Positions 32,080 to 40,862 are shown, counted from the first letter of the stretch. The stretch: DNA of 64,000 nucleotides from Streptomyces sp. NRRL B-24484 (GCF_000717715.1 NZ_JOAI01000036.1:22769-86768), one strand, 5' to 3'. Numbers and translations: made by a program. Notes: generated from the sequence alone by a model not told the origin.

Positions 32080-33678
32080 ATGGCCCGTCACCTCGCGCAG
32101 CCGTCCCACCGGCGGCGCCGCTCCAAGCTCCCGGCCGCAGTCGCCGCCGGCACCACGGCCCTCGCCCTGGCCGGCGCCGGTCTGGCGCTGACCGCCGGCG
32201 GGGCCGGCGCCGCCGTCGGCAACCTGGTCACCAACGGCGGTTTCGAGGCCGGCAACCTGTCCGGCTGGACCTGCACCGGCACGGCGAGCGCCGCCTCCTC
32301 GCCGGTGCACGCGGGCTCGTACGCGCTGAGCGCCGCGCCGAGCAGCTCCGACACCGCCGAGTGCACCCAGACCGTCAGCGTGCTGCCGAACACCAGCTAC
32401 ACGCTGGCCGGCTTCGTGCAGGGCCCGTACGTCTACCTCGGTGCCCGCGGCACCGGTTCGACCGACCCGTCGACCTGGTCCAGCCAGAGCAGCTGGAACC
32501 AGCTGTCCACCACCTTCACCACCGGCGCGAGCACCAACAGCATCACGCTGTACGTGCACGGCTGGTACGGCCAGGCCGCGTACAACGCGGACGACATCAC
32601 GCTGACCGGCCCGGGCGGCACCGCCTCCCCGAGCTCCTCGCCGACCTCGCCGAAGCCGAGCACCTCCGCCTCGGCCTCGCCGACGTCCTCGCCGACCTCG
32701 TCCCCGACCTCCTCGCCGACGAGCTCGCCGACCTCCAGCCCGACGTCGAGCCCGACCTCCTCGCCGACGCCGCCCAACGGCAACCTGCCCAAGCACCTGC
32801 TGACCGGCTACTGGCAGAACTTCGACAACGGCGCCCCCGTGCAGAAGCTGCGCGACGTGCAGAGCGCGTACGACGTCATCGCCGTCTCCTTCGCCGACGC
32901 GACGGGCACGCCCGGCGCGATCAGCTTCACCCTGGACCCGGCGCTCTCGTCCAAGCTCGGCGGCTACACCGACGCCGACTTCAGGGCGGACATCGCCGCC
33001 AAGCACGCGGCCGGCAAGCGCGTCGTCCTCTCGGTCGGCGGCCAGAACGGCGCGATCAGCGTCGCCAACGCCTCCGCGGCGGCCAACTTCGCCAACACCG
33101 CCTACGCGCTGGTCCAGCAGTACGGCTTCGACGGCGTCGACATCGACCTGGAGAACGGCGTCGACCCGACGTACATGTCGCAGGCGCTGCACACCCTGCA
33201 GTCCAAGGTCGGCGCGAACTTCGTCCTGACCATGGCCCCGGAGACCATCGGGATGTACAGCACCGCCGGTGCCTACTTCCAGCTGGCGCTCAACACCAAG
33301 GACATCCTGACCGTCGTCAACACCCAGTTCTACAACTCGGGCGGCATGAACGGCTGCGACGGCAAGGTCTACACCCAGGGCACGGTCGACTTCATCACCG
33401 CCCAGGTCTGCACCCACATCCAGGGCGGCCTGCGGCCGGACCAGGTCGGCATCGGCGTCCCGGCGTCCAGCCAGGCGGCGGGCGGCGGCTACGTCAACTC
33501 CACCGTGGTCAACAACGCGCTGGACTGCCTCGCCACCGGCACCCACTGCGGCAGCTTCGTCCCGCCGACGAAGTGGCCGACCATCCGCGGCGCGATGACC
33601 TGGTCCACCAACTGGGACCTCAAGAACGGCAACGACTTCTCCACCAACGTGGGCGCCCACGCCCACGCGATGCCGTAA
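32080..33678 (+). CDS. Secreted GH18 chitinase with N-terminal carbohydrate-binding domain
   Basis: This 532-residue extracellular chitinase has a signal peptide (1-45, AAGTTALALAGAGLAL then AxA), a carbohydrate-binding beta-sandwich (about 46-180, NLVTNGGFEAGNLSGW), a Ser/Pro/Thr linker of tandem SPTS units (about 200-228) and a GH18 barrel. The catalytic motif FDGVDIDLENG near residues 350-360 fits DxxDxDxE with the acid glutamate, and the barrel also has GYWQNFDNGAP and a late MTWSTNWD. The ATG at 32080 follows AGGAG. A DasR-like site lies upstream, consistent with chitin-linked control. Confidence 0.95.
   Translation: MARHLAQPSHRRRRSKLPAAVAAGTTALALAGAGLALTAGGAGAAVGNLVTNGGFEAGNLSGWTCTGTASAASSPVHAGSYALSAAPSSSDTAECTQTVSVLPNTSYTLAGFVQGPYVYLGARGTGSTDPSTWSSQSSWNQLSTTFTTGASTNSITLYVHGWYGQAAYNADDITLTGPGGTASPSSSPTSPKPSTSASASPTSSPTSSPTSSPTSSPTSSPTSSPTSSPTPPNGNLPKHLLTGYWQNFDNGAPVQKLRDVQSAYDVIAVSFADATGTPGAISFTLDPALSSKLGGYTDADFRADIAAKHAAGKRVVLSVGGQNGAISVANASAAANFANTAYALVQQYGFDGVDIDLENGVDPTYMSQALHTLQSKVGANFVLTMAPETIGMYSTAGAYFQLALNTKDILTVVNTQFYNSGGMNGCDGKVYTQGTVDFITAQVCTHIQGGLRPDQVGIGVPASSQAAGGGYVNSTVVNNALDCLATGTHCGSFVPPTKWPTIRGAMTWSTNWDLKNGNDFSTNVGAHAHAMP
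32677..32760 (+). repeat. 12-base repeat encoding the SPTS linker
   Basis: Seven consecutive 12-base units encode Ser-Pro-Thr-Ser in the chitinase linker, with silent variation between Ser codons. The repeat separates the binding domain from the catalytic barrel. Confidence 0.85.
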
Positions 33679-33729
33679 CCCGCACGGGGCGCGCCGCCTC
33701 CTGAGGGTGGGGGCCGGTGCGTCGCTCAG

Positions 33730-33762
33730 GAGCCCGCCGTACCGCTGGGGTACGGCGGGCTC
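33730..33762. terminator. Terminator after the chitinase gene
   Basis: A perfect 14-bp stem (GAGCCCGCCGTACC and its complement) with a GCTGG loop sits between two convergent genes. Confidence 0.85.
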
Positions 33763-33810
33763 CGCCCATGTCCGCGTCCGGCGCGCGTCGCGTCGGACGC
33801 GGACGGCGCG

Positions 33811-34509
33811 TCAGGCCGCGGCCAGCACCGCGAGCAGGGTGCCCAGCAGCAGCGGCGGCCCGAACGGCAGGGCGTCCCCGCGGCCGGCCCGCCGGGTCAC
33901 CAGCAGCAGCACCCCCCACACCCCGCCGAGCAGGAACGCCGCGAACACCCCGCCGCCGACCGCCCCCCAGCCGTACAGGCCGAGCACCGCACCGAGGCTC
34001 GGCGCCAGCTTGGCGTCGCCGAGGCCGATCGGCAGCAGCAGGGCCAGCCCGCCGTAGAGCAGGCCGAGCGCGGCGGCCGCCAGCAGGCAGCGCAGCAGCA
34101 CCGCCGGCCGGTGGTCGGCGAGCGGCAGCAGCACCGCCGTCCCGGCGAAGAGCGGCAGGGTCAGTGCGTCCGGCAGCCGCAGCACCGCCGCGTCGACGAA
34201 GCCGAGCACCACCCCGAACAGGCCCGCCCAGCAGAACAGCGCGGCGGTGCCGGCGTCCGTCGCCGCCGAGCCCAGCGCGGCGCCGACGGCGACCGCCACC
34301 AGCTCCACCGCGCCCGGCCGCGGGGGCGTCCCCGCCTCCCCGCAGCCCGCGCAGCGCCCGTTCGGCCACCTCGCCCGGCTCGCCCACCCGCCCGCCGGAC
34401 AGCACTGCCGCAACGGCTCGCCGTACGGCACCGCGTGGCGCACAGCGGCGGCGCGCAGCAGCGGTGCGGCGGCCAGCCCCAGCAGTGCGCCGGCCCATGG
34501 CCCGATCAT
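33811..34509 (-). CDS. A24-family prepilin peptidase
   Basis: This 232-residue polytopic membrane aspartyl protease belongs to the type 4 prepilin peptidase family. An N-terminal cytoplasmic loop keeps a cysteine cluster (QCCPAGG and NGRCAGCGE). The catalytic aspartates lie in VLGFVDAAVLRLPD (first) and GLGDAKLAPSLGA (the GxGDxKL signature, second). About seven hydrophobic segments are visible. It would cleave leader peptides of type IV pilin-like or Tad/Flp pilus proteins; no pilus genes are in this window. The ATG at 34509 follows GGGGACGG. Confidence 0.9.
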   Translation of the reverse strand: MIGPWAGALLGLAAAPLLRAAAVRHAVPYGEPLRQCCPAGGWASRARWPNGRCAGCGEAGTPPRPGAVELVAVAVGAALGSAATDAGTAALFCWAGLFGVVLGFVDAAVLRLPDALTLPLFAGTAVLLPLADHRPAVLLRCLLAAAALGLLYGGLALLLPIGLGDAKLAPSLGAVLGLYGWGAVGGGVFAAFLLGGVWGVLLLVTRRAGRGDALPFGPPLLLGTLLAVLAAA

Positions 34510-34619
34510 TCCGTCCCCCGTCGGTCCTCCCGATCCTGGCGCGATCCTCGCGCAGTCGGTGCGGTCTGTGGCGTGGAACACGTGATGATCCCCGTAACGG
34601 CGCCGTAAAGTAGGCAGGC

Positions 34620-35834
34620 ATGCAGGTCATCCAGTCCAGCAAGCTCGCCAATGTCTGCTACGACATCCGCGGCCCGGTGCTCGACGAGGCGATGCGGCTG
34701 GAGGACCAGGGCCATCGCATCCTCAAGCTGAACACCGGGAATCCGGCCGCCTTCGGCTTCGAGGCGCCGCCGGAGATCCTCCAGGACATCCTGAAGAACC
34801 TCTCCTCCGCGCACGGCTACGGCGACTCCAAGGGCCTGCTGTCCGCCCGCCGGGCCGTGGTGATGCAGTACGAGGAGCGCGGGCTGCACGGGCTCTCGGT
34901 CGAGGACGTCTTCCTCGGCAACGGCGTCTCCGAGCTGATCCAGCTGGCGATGACCGCACTGCTCGACGACGGCGACGAGGTGCTCGTCCCCGCCCCGGAC
35001 TACCCGCTGTGGACGGCCTCCGTCTCGCTGGCCGGCGGCACCGCCGTGCACTACCGCTGCGACGAGCAGTCCGAGTGGTACCCGGACCTCGCCGACATCG
35101 AGGCCAAGGTCACCGACCGGACGCGCGCCATCGTGGTGATCAACCCGAACAACCCCACCGGCGCGGTCTACCCGCGCGAGGTGCTGGAGGGGATCGTCGA
35201 GATCGCCCGCCGGAACAAGCTGGTGGTCTACGCGGACGAGATCTACGACAAGATCCTCTACGACGACGCCGAGCACGTGCCGCTGGCCACGCTCGCGCCG
35301 GACCTCTTCTGCGTCACCTTCAACGGCATGTCCAAGGCCTACCGGGTCGCGGGCTTCCGCTCCGGCTGGATGGTGCTCTCCGGCGACCGGCACCGGGCGG
35401 CCAGCTACATCGAGGGGCTCACCGTGCTCGCCTCGATGCGGCTGTGCGCCAACATGCCGGCGCAGCACGCGGTGGCCGCGGCGCTCGGCGGCCGGCAGTC
35501 GATCAAGGACCTGGTGCTGCCGGGCGGACGCCTGCTGGAGTCCCGGGACACCGCGTACCGGCTGCTGAACGAGATCCCGGGCATCAGCTGCGTGAAGCCG
35601 AAGGGCGCGCTGTACGCGTTCCCGCGGCTGGACCCGCAGGTGTACAAGATCAAGGACGATGCGCAGATGGTGCTGGACCTGCTGCGGTCCCAGCGCATCC
35701 TGGTCGTCCAGGGCACCGGCTTCAACTGGCCCGACCCGGACCACTTCCGGCTGGTCACCCTGCCCCGCCCGGAGGACATCGCCGACGCCGTCACCCGCAT
35801 CGGCGAATTCCTGAGCGGCTACGCCCAGCCGTAG
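34620..35834 (+). CDS. PLP-dependent class I/II aminotransferase (AlaA-like)
   Basis: This 404-residue fold-type I aminotransferase closely resembles AlaA/AlaT alanine-pyruvate and glutamate-pyruvate transaminases. Visible blocks are LNTGNPAAFGFEAP near 38-51, YGDSKGLLSAR, NGVSELIQLAM, VVINPNNPTGAVYPRE, YADEIYDKILYDD and the Lys Schiff-base segment FNGMSKAYRVAGFRSGW with Lys near 241, then the C-terminal FRLVTLPRPED. It would link pyruvate, alanine and glutamate pools. The ATG at 34620 has TAAAGT 8 bases upstream and no clear ribosome-binding site, so it may be leaderless. Confidence 0.93.
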   Translation: MQVIQSSKLANVCYDIRGPVLDEAMRLEDQGHRILKLNTGNPAAFGFEAPPEILQDILKNLSSAHGYGDSKGLLSARRAVVMQYEERGLHGLSVEDVFLGNGVSELIQLAMTALLDDGDEVLVPAPDYPLWTASVSLAGGTAVHYRCDEQSEWYPDLADIEAKVTDRTRAIVVINPNNPTGAVYPREVLEGIVEIARRNKLVVYADEIYDKILYDDAEHVPLATLAPDLFCVTFNGMSKAYRVAGFRSGWMVLSGDRHRAASYIEGLTVLASMRLCANMPAQHAVAAALGGRQSIKDLVLPGGRLLESRDTAYRLLNEIPGISCVKPKGALYAFPRLDPQVYKIKDDAQMVLDLLRSQRILVVQGTGFNWPDPDHFRLVTLPRPEDIADAVTRIGEFLSGYAQP

Positions 35835-35866
35835 ACCGCGGACGAACGCTCACGGCGAACCCACAC

Positions 35867-35897
35867 AGGGGCGCGGGGAGGATCTCCCCGCGCCCCT
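35867..35897 (+). terminator. Terminator hairpin (dispersed streptomycete type) after the aminotransferase
   Basis: A perfect 14-bp stem (AGGGGCGCGGGGAG and its complement) with a GAT loop. It shares the core AGGGGCGCGGGGA with the element at 26474. Confidence 0.85.
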
Positions 35898-35919
35898 CTT
35901 CGTGCGTTTCTGGTCGAGC

Positions 35920-35954
35920 AGCGCCGCCCCTCGGTGAGGAGGAGGGGCGGCGCT
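35920..35954 (-). terminator. Terminator hairpin after pckG
   Basis: A perfect 13-bp stem (AGCGCCGCCCCTC and its complement) encloses a 9-base loop. It starts 18 bases past the pckG stop and sits back to back with the aminotransferase terminator. Confidence 0.8.
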
Positions 35955-35971
35955 CCCTCAAACCCGGGCCG

Positions 35972-37813
35972 TCAGCCCAGGCGCTTCACCAGCGCGCGGT
36001 ACTCGTCCCAGAGCTCGGTCGGCGTGTGCTCGCCGAACGTCTCCAGGTGGGACGGGACCAGCGCGGCCTCCTGGCGCCAGATGTCGGCGTCCACGGAGAA
36101 CAGCAGGTCGATGTCGGCCTGCGGGATGTCGAGGCCGGTGAGGTCGAAGCCGTCGACCTCGGGCAGCACGCCGATCGGGGTCTCGACGCCCTTGCCGGTG
36201 CCCTCCAGGCGCTCGACGATCCACTTGAGCACGCGGCTGTTCTCGCCGAAGCCCGGCCAGATGAACTTGCCGTCGCTGTTCTTGCGGAACCAGTTGACGT
36301 AGTAGATCTTCGGGAGCTTCGAGGCGTCGGCCTCGGCACCGATCTTCAGCCAGTGGGCGAAGTAGTCGCCCATGTTGTAGCCGCAGAACGGCAGCATCGC
36401 GAACGGGTCGCGGCGCAGCTCGCCGACGGTGCCCTCCTGCGCGGCGGTCTTCTCGGAGGCGATGTTGGCGCCGAGGAAGACGCCGTGCTGCCAGTCGAAG
36501 GACTCGGTGACCAGCGGGACGGCGGTGGCGCGGCGGCCGCCGAAGAGGATGGCCGAGATCGGGACGCCGGCCTGGTCCTCCCACTCGGGGGCGATCGTCG
36601 GGCACTGCGCGGCCGGGACGGCGAACCGGGCGTTCGGGTGGGCGGCGGGGGTGCCGGACTCCGGGGTCCAGTCGTTGCCGCGCCAGTCGGTCAGGTGCGC
36701 CGGGGGCTGCTCGGTGAGGCCCTCCCACCACACGTCGCCGTCGTCGGTGAGCGCGACGTTGGTGAAGACGGTGTTGCCCCAGAGGGTGTCGATGGCGTTG
36801 GCGTTGGTGTCGACGCCGGTGCCGGGCGCGACGCCGAAGAAGCCGGCCTCGGGGTTGATGGCGTAGAGGCGGCCGTCGGCGCCGAAGCGCATCCAGGCGA
36901 TGTCGTCGCCGATCGTCTCGACCTTCCAGCCCGGGACGGTGGGCTGGAGCATGGCGAGGTTGGTCTTGCCGCAGGCGGACGGGAAGGCCGCCGCGATGTA
37001 CTTCGGCTCCGCCTCGCCCGTGGGGCCGCTCGGCGGGGTGAGCTTGAGGACGAGCATGTGCTCGGCCAGCCAGCCCTCGTCGCGGGCCATGGTGGAGGCG
37101 ATGCGCAGCGCGTAGCACTTCTTGCCGAGCAGGGCGTTGCCGCCGTAGCCGGAGCCGAAGGACCAGATCTCGCGGGTCTCCGGGAAGTGCGAGATGTACT
37201 TGGTGGAGTTGCAGGGCCAGGCCACGTCGGCCTCGCCCTCGGCGAGCGGGGCGCCGACGGTGTGCACGGCCTTGACGAACTCGCCGTCCTCGCCGAGCTG
37301 CTCGATCACGGCCTTGCCCATGCGGGTCATCACGCGCATGGAGACGGCGACGTAGGCGGAGTCGGTGATCTCGACGCCGTACGCGGCCAGCGGGGAGCCG
37401 ACCGGGCCCATGGAGAAGGGCACGACGTACATCGTGCGGCCCTTCATCGAGCCGCGGAAGAGGCCGTTCTCACCGGCGAAGACCTCCCGCATCTCGGCGG
37501 GGGCCTTCCAGTTGTTGGTCGGACCGGCGTCCTGCTCCTTCTCGGAGCAGATGTAGGTGCGGTCCTCGACCCGGGCGACATCGGTCGGGTCGGAGGCGGC
37601 GTAGAAGGAGTTGGGACGCTTCTCGGCGTCGAGCTTCTTGAAGGTGCCCTGGGCGACCAGCAGCTCGGCGAGGCGGTGGTACTCCTCCTCCGATCCGTCG
37701 CACCACTCGATGCGATCGGGCTGGGTCAGCTCGGCGATCTCGGCGACCCAGTCCAGCAGCTGCTGGTGGCGGGTGGGCGCGGACTCGGCGAGCGCAGACT
37801 TCAGAGGCGACAC
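35972..37813 (-). CDS. pckG: Phosphoenolpyruvate carboxykinase (GTP)
   Basis: This 613-residue GTP-dependent PEP carboxykinase interconverts oxaloacetate and PEP, the first step of gluconeogenesis. Visible are the substrate segment [20 protein letters not shown] at the start, the P-loop (kinase-1a) [18 protein letters not shown], metal site [25 protein letters not shown] and the [20 protein letters not shown] block that binds guanine nucleotides and marks the GTP-type enzyme. The GTG at 37813 follows GGAG. Together with glpX and fumarase it gives a near-complete gluconeogenic set in this window. Confidence 0.97.
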   Translation of the reverse strand: MSPLKSALAESAPTRHQQLLDWVAEIAELTQPDRIEWCDGSEEEYHRLAELLVAQGTFKKLDAEKRPNSFYAASDPTDVARVEDRTYICSEKEQDAGPTNNWKAPAEMREVFAGENGLFRGSMKGRTMYVVPFSMGPVGSPLAAYGVEITDSAYVAVSMRVMTRMGKAVIEQLGEDGEFVKAVHTVGAPLAEGEADVAWPCNSTKYISHFPETREIWSFGSGYGGNALLGKKCYALRIASTMARDEGWLAEHMLVLKLTPPSGPTGEAEPKYIAAAFPSACGKTNLAMLQPTVPGWKVETIGDDIAWMRFGADGRLYAINPEAGFFGVAPGTGVDTNANAIDTLWGNTVFTNVALTDDGDVWWEGLTEQPPAHLTDWRGNDWTPESGTPAAHPNARFAVPAAQCPTIAPEWEDQAGVPISAILFGGRRATAVPLVTESFDWQHGVFLGANIASEKTAAQEGTVGELRRDPFAMLPFCGYNMGDYFAHWLKIGAEADASKLPKIYYVNWFRKNSDGKFIWPGFGENSRVLKWIVERLEGTGKGVETPIGVLPEVDGFDLTGLDIPQADIDLLFSVDADIWRQEAALVPSHLETFGEHTPTELWDEYRALVKRLG

Positions 37814-37913
37814 GTTCGCTCCGTTTCACACCATCTCGGCCAGGAGACGGCATCGCGGGGGTTTGAGGGTGGTTACACGGTAGCCCCGGACACCACCTCT
37901 CTTTGGTGCATTG

Positions 37914-37941
37914 CGTAGTACGTTCTGAATTCCTTACTACG
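37914..37941. promoter_or_regulatory. Inverted repeat upstream of pckG
   Basis: CGTAGTA (37914-37920) and TACTACG (37935-37941) form perfect 7-base arms around a 14-base AT-rich spacer, about 100 bases before the pckG start. It is a candidate operator for an unknown regulator. Confidence 0.35.
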
Positions 37942-38077
37942 AAATGTCCAAGACAAGGAGGGCAAGAAAGCGATTTCGGCCGCACCCGGTTCGACACTGA
38001 GACGTGGGTAACACTCCAGAATGTCCAAAAGTGATGATCGCCACTGACTACTTGGCAGTAACCTACGGTTCCGTAAG

Positions 38078-38770
38078 ATGCTGCGCATGACTGCTGCGGA
38101 CCTCACTGCGGACCTCGCCGCCGCCGGCGAATCCCCGAAGCCCAAGTGGCGCGGCTGGCTGCACGCCGGCATGTTCCCCGCCTCGGTGGCGGCCGGGATC
38201 GTCCTGATCTGCCTGGCCGACTCGCCGGCCGCCACGGCGGCGTGCGCGATCTACTCGGTGACCGCCTGGATGCTGTTCGGGGTGAGCGCGGTCTACCACC
38301 GCTTCACCTGGGGCCCGCGCGGCGAGGCGATCCTGCGCCGGCTCGACCACGCCAACATCTTCCTGATCATCGCGGGCACCTACACCCCGTTCACGATCCT
38401 GCTGCTGAACGGCACCCGGCAGCAGATGCTGCTCTGGGCCGTGTGGGGCGGGGCGCTGCTCGGCATCGCGTTCCGGGTGTTCTGGGTCGGCGCGCCGCGC
38501 TGGCTCTACACCCCGGTCTACCTGGCCCTCGGCTGGGCCGCGGCCTTCTTCCTGCCGGACTTCCTGCACACCGGCGGCGCCGCGGTGCTCACCCTGATGA
38601 TCGTCGGCGGCGGCCTCTACAGCCTCGGCGGCGTGGTCTACGGCCTGAAGCGGCCGAACCCCTCACCCCGCTGGTTCGGCTTCCACGAGGTCTTCCACGC
38701 CTTCACCCTCGGCGCGTTCATCGTCCAGTACGTCGGCGTCTCACTGGTCGCGTACAGCGCGACCCGCTGA
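38078..38770 (+). CDS. Hemolysin III / TrhA family membrane protein
   Basis: This 230-residue protein has seven membrane segments and belongs to the PAQR/hemolysin III family. The conserved metal-site features are present: SAVYHRFTW near residue 70, RRLDHANIFLIIAGTYTPF near 87-105 and GFHEVFHAFTLGA near 200 with two histidines. Family members are zinc-dependent membrane hydrolase-like proteins tied to membrane-lipid homeostasis. The start may be the ATG at 38078, 8 bases after a TACGGT box, or a second ATG at 38087. Its 3' end overlaps the tail of the opposite small membrane gene by 30 bases. Confidence 0.92.
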   Translation: MLRMTAADLTADLAAAGESPKPKWRGWLHAGMFPASVAAGIVLICLADSPAATAACAIYSVTAWMLFGVSAVYHRFTWGPRGEAILRRLDHANIFLIIAGTYTPFTILLLNGTRQQMLLWAVWGGALLGIAFRVFWVGAPRWLYTPVYLALGWAAAFFLPDFLHTGGAAVLTLMIVGGGLYSLGGVVYGLKRPNPSPRWFGFHEVFHAFTLGAFIVQYVGVSLVAYSATR

Positions 38771-39025
38771 GGACGCCCGAAGCTCCAGACGCTCCTGGGC
38801 CCGGCGGCAGCGCTCGCAGTGCGCGGCGCCGGGCCCTTCGCCGACCGGCCCCGGGTGCGCCTTCGCCCGGAACTTCCGGCCGACGTGGGCCATCACCAGC
38901 ACCGTCTCCACCGCGGCCACGATCCAGACCGCCCGCGGGCCGCCGGCCAGGTAGCCCGCGACGACGGCCAGCGCGGCCGACACGGCCACCACCGCACCCC
39001 AGAACTGTGCGCTCCGCAGCGCCAT
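38741..39025 (-). CDS. Small two-TM protein with C-terminal CxxC
   Basis: This is a 94-residue protein I do not recognise. Two hydrophobic segments (about 8-27 and 32-47) form a hairpin, and the cytoplasmic or external tail carries HCERCRRAQERLELRA with one C-x2-C pair. The ATG at 39025 follows GGGAGG at short spacing. It could be a small redox- or metal-linked membrane protein, but nothing supports a specific job. It overlaps the 3' end of the hemolysin III gene tail to tail by 30 bases. Confidence 0.65.
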   Translation of the reverse strand: MALRSAQFWGAVVAVSAALAVVAGYLAGGPRAVWIVAAVETVLVMAHVGRKFRAKAHPGPVGEGPGAAHCERCRRAQERLELRASSAGRAVRDQ

Positions 39026-39206
39026 CGCCTCGCCTCCCGCCAGGTGACAGATCGTCAGATTCCTCCCCGCCTACGGTGACATGTTCAGCGCGTCCGGAGG
39101 CGAACTCCGGATCAACACTGCGGCAACACCTCGTGCCGAACGGACGCCGCGCCTCCGGAACCTCCGCCCGGCGGCCACCGGCAAGGGCGGCACGCACACG
39201 GAACGC

Positions 39207-39232
39207 CCGGCTCCGGGCCGGCCCGGAGCCGG
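39207..39232. repeat. GC-rich inverted repeat
   Basis: An 11-bp perfect stem (CCGGCTCCGGG and its complement) with a CCGG loop lies in the gap between two minus-strand genes. It may add to termination of the gene ending at 39305. Confidence 0.5.
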
Positions 39233-39251
39233 CCCGGACACGCGGACGGAC

Positions 39252-39280
39252 GGCCCGACCGGTCCTCGACCGGCCGGGCC
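39252..39280 (-). terminator. Terminator-like hairpin after the secreted protein gene
   Basis: Arms GGCCCGACCGGT and ACCGGCCGGGCC (one mismatch) with a CCTCG loop lie 25 bases past the stop at 39305. Confidence 0.6.
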
Positions 39281-39304
39281 GCCCTGGGGGCGCACCCTGG
39301 GCGG

Positions 39305-40135
39305 CTACCGCCGGGCGCCGCGCCGGCGGACGGCCAGCCCCGCCCCCGTCACCACGGTGACCGCGAGCGCCGCGCCCGCCGCCACCGCCGGTCCTCGTCC
39401 GGACGGCTGCTCCGGCCGTGCGGCCGCGGCGGTGTCCGCCCAGCCGCCGCCCGCGCCCGCCCGGTCGTAGGCCGAGCCCGGCAGCCGGTCGCCGTACCGC
39501 TGCTGCACCAGCTTCCGGTAGTCGGCGAGCGTCACGCCGCCTGGTCCGACCGAGCGGCGGGCGTCCTCGTCGAGCGGCAGCACCCGGCCGCCGCGCAGCA
39601 CGTACCAGGCGTCGATCTGCGGCTCCCGGAAGGCGGTGCCGCCGCCGGTGGCCGCGGCCTGCGCGGGGTAGTCGGTCTCGTCGCCGCCGGAGGCGATGTT
39701 GACCACCCGCCAGCCGCCGGCGTCGCGGATCGTCCAGATCGAGGCCGTCCGGCCGTCCGCGGCGACCGCCCGGCCGGCGACGAACTCCACCCGGGCGACC
39801 GGCGCACCGGCGACGCCCGCGACGAAGCCCTCGTTCAGGCTGTAGACGGCGACCGCCCGGTCGGCCAGGCGGGGTGCGGCGGCCGCCGCGGCCTGCGCCT
39901 CCGCCTCCGGGGAGAGCCCGGCCGCACCGGCCGGACGCCCCTCCCGGGCGAAGAACAGCGCCACCCGGTCGAGTGCCGCCGGGGCAGCGGCGGCGGCCCG
40001 GGCGGCGGCCAGCTCCGCCGGGGCGATCGGGGCCGGGGCGGCGGGGCCGTCCGCGGCCGAGGCGAGCGGCGCCGCGGCGAGGCCGAGGCAGCCGGCGAGG
40101 ACGAGCGCGGCGAGGTGTCTCGGGTATCCGGTCAT
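39305..40135 (-). CDS. Secreted, C-terminally anchored protein of unknown function
   Basis: This 276-residue protein has a signal peptide (1-28, with LVLAGCLGLAAAPLASAA) and an Ala-rich helix. A middle domain of about 140 residues (AVYSLNEGFVAGVAGAPVAR, IWTIRDAGGWRVVNIASGGDE, WYVLRGGRVLPLD) precedes a C-terminal membrane anchor (AAGAALAVTVVTGAGLAV) with a basic RRRGARR end, the layout of a cell-surface protein. I recognise no family. The ATG at 40135 follows GAGGAG, which overlaps the stop region of the cysteine protease gene only 10 bases upstream, so the two form an operon and may act together outside the cell. Confidence 0.75.
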   Translation of the reverse strand: MTGYPRHLAALVLAGCLGLAAAPLASAADGPAAPAPIAPAELAAARAAAAAPAALDRVALFFAREGRPAGAAGLSPEAEAQAAAAAAPRLADRAVAVYSLNEGFVAGVAGAPVARVEFVAGRAVAADGRTASIWTIRDAGGWRVVNIASGGDETDYPAQAAATGGGTAFREPQIDAWYVLRGGRVLPLDEDARRSVGPGGVTLADYRKLVQQRYGDRLPGSAYDRAGAGGGWADTAAAARPEQPSGRGPAVAAGAALAVTVVTGAGLAVRRRGARR

Positions 40136-40145
40136 GGCTGGCTCC

Positions 40146-40850
40146 TCACGCGCCGATCCGGTACAGGGTGTGGGTCCAGCCGAAGCTGCTGTTGCTCGTG
40201 TAGTAGCGGTGGTCCGCCCAGTTGTAGCGGTGGTTGGACGGCCAGGGGTCGCCCCAGTACACCCAGGTGCCGGCGGGGTCGTAGCCGTAGAGGACGTGCA
40301 TGTGGCCGCCGCCGGAGGACCACTGGATGCGGGTCTCCACCGGCCGCCCGGCGTCGATCTCGCCCTGGACGGCGGCGTAGGAGAGGGTGCCGCTCACGTA
40401 GCGGCCCGGGCTGATGCCGATCCGCCACAGGGCGTTCTGGACGTCGCCCAGGGTGGCCTGGCTGTTCGGGCAGACGGAGTCGACGGCCCGGCCGAAGGCC
40501 AGGTTGCAGAACTGGTTCTGGCTGTAGCCGTAGCCGTAGTAGGTCGCGATGGTGTTGCCGCTCGCCGCCCAGCACCAGTTGGACTGCTGCTGTTGCTGCA
40601 TGGTGATGCCGAGGGTGCGGGCCGCCGACAGCCCGGCGGCGGGTGCGGCGGCCACGGGTCCGGTGGGTACGGCGGCGGCGGGGACGAGGGTCCGGACGGG
40701 GGCGGCCTGCGCCGGGGAGGCGGCGGCCGCGGTGAGGGCCGGGGCCAGCACGCCCAGCGCGAGTGCGGCGACCGCACGGCGAAGGCGTCCCGGTGCCGGC
40801 GGCACGGGAGTCGGGGGCACGGGGGTTGGGGACACGGGGGTTGGGGACAC
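40146..40850 (-). CDS. Secreted papain-like (C39-like) cysteine protease
   Basis: This is a 234-residue secreted protease. A strange N-terminal run of about four VSPTP/VPPTP pentads precedes a normal signal peptide (RLRRAVAALALGVLAP to AQA, about 21-50). The mature domain has QQSNWCWAASGNTIATYY with the catalytic Cys, GGHMHVLYGYDPAGTWVYW with the catalytic His and a following Asp/Asn region (GDPWPSNHRYNW), as in papain-like and AvrRpt2-type enzymes. The GTG at 40850 has AGGAGG 8 bases upstream; three further in-frame GTGs arise from the 15-base repeat. The anchored protein gene follows in the same operon. Confidence 0.85.
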   Translation of the reverse strand: MSPTPVSPTPVPPTPVPPAPGRLRRAVAALALGVLAPALTAAAASPAQAAPVRTLVPAAAVPTGPVAAAPAAGLSAARTLGITMQQQQQSNWCWAASGNTIATYYGYGYSQNQFCNLAFGRAVDSVCPNSQATLGDVQNALWRIGISPGRYVSGTLSYAAVQGEIDAGRPVETRIQWSSGGGHMHVLYGYDPAGTWVYWGDPWPSNHRYNWADHRYYTSNSSFGWTHTLYRIGA

Positions 40851-40862
40851 GGGGGTTCCTCC
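40803..40862 (-). repeat. 15-base tandem repeat at the protease start
   Basis: Four units of 15 bases run from 40803, each beginning CACGGG on the plus strand, so that a GTG appears in frame at 40850, 40835, 40820 and 40805. The two middle units are identical (CACGGGGGTTGGGGA). Confidence 0.85.

Noticed and set aside
32677..32760. Regular 12-base repeats resembling a CRISPR or minisatellite
   Set aside because: They are in frame inside the chitinase gene and encode its Ser-Pro-Thr linker; there are no spacers.
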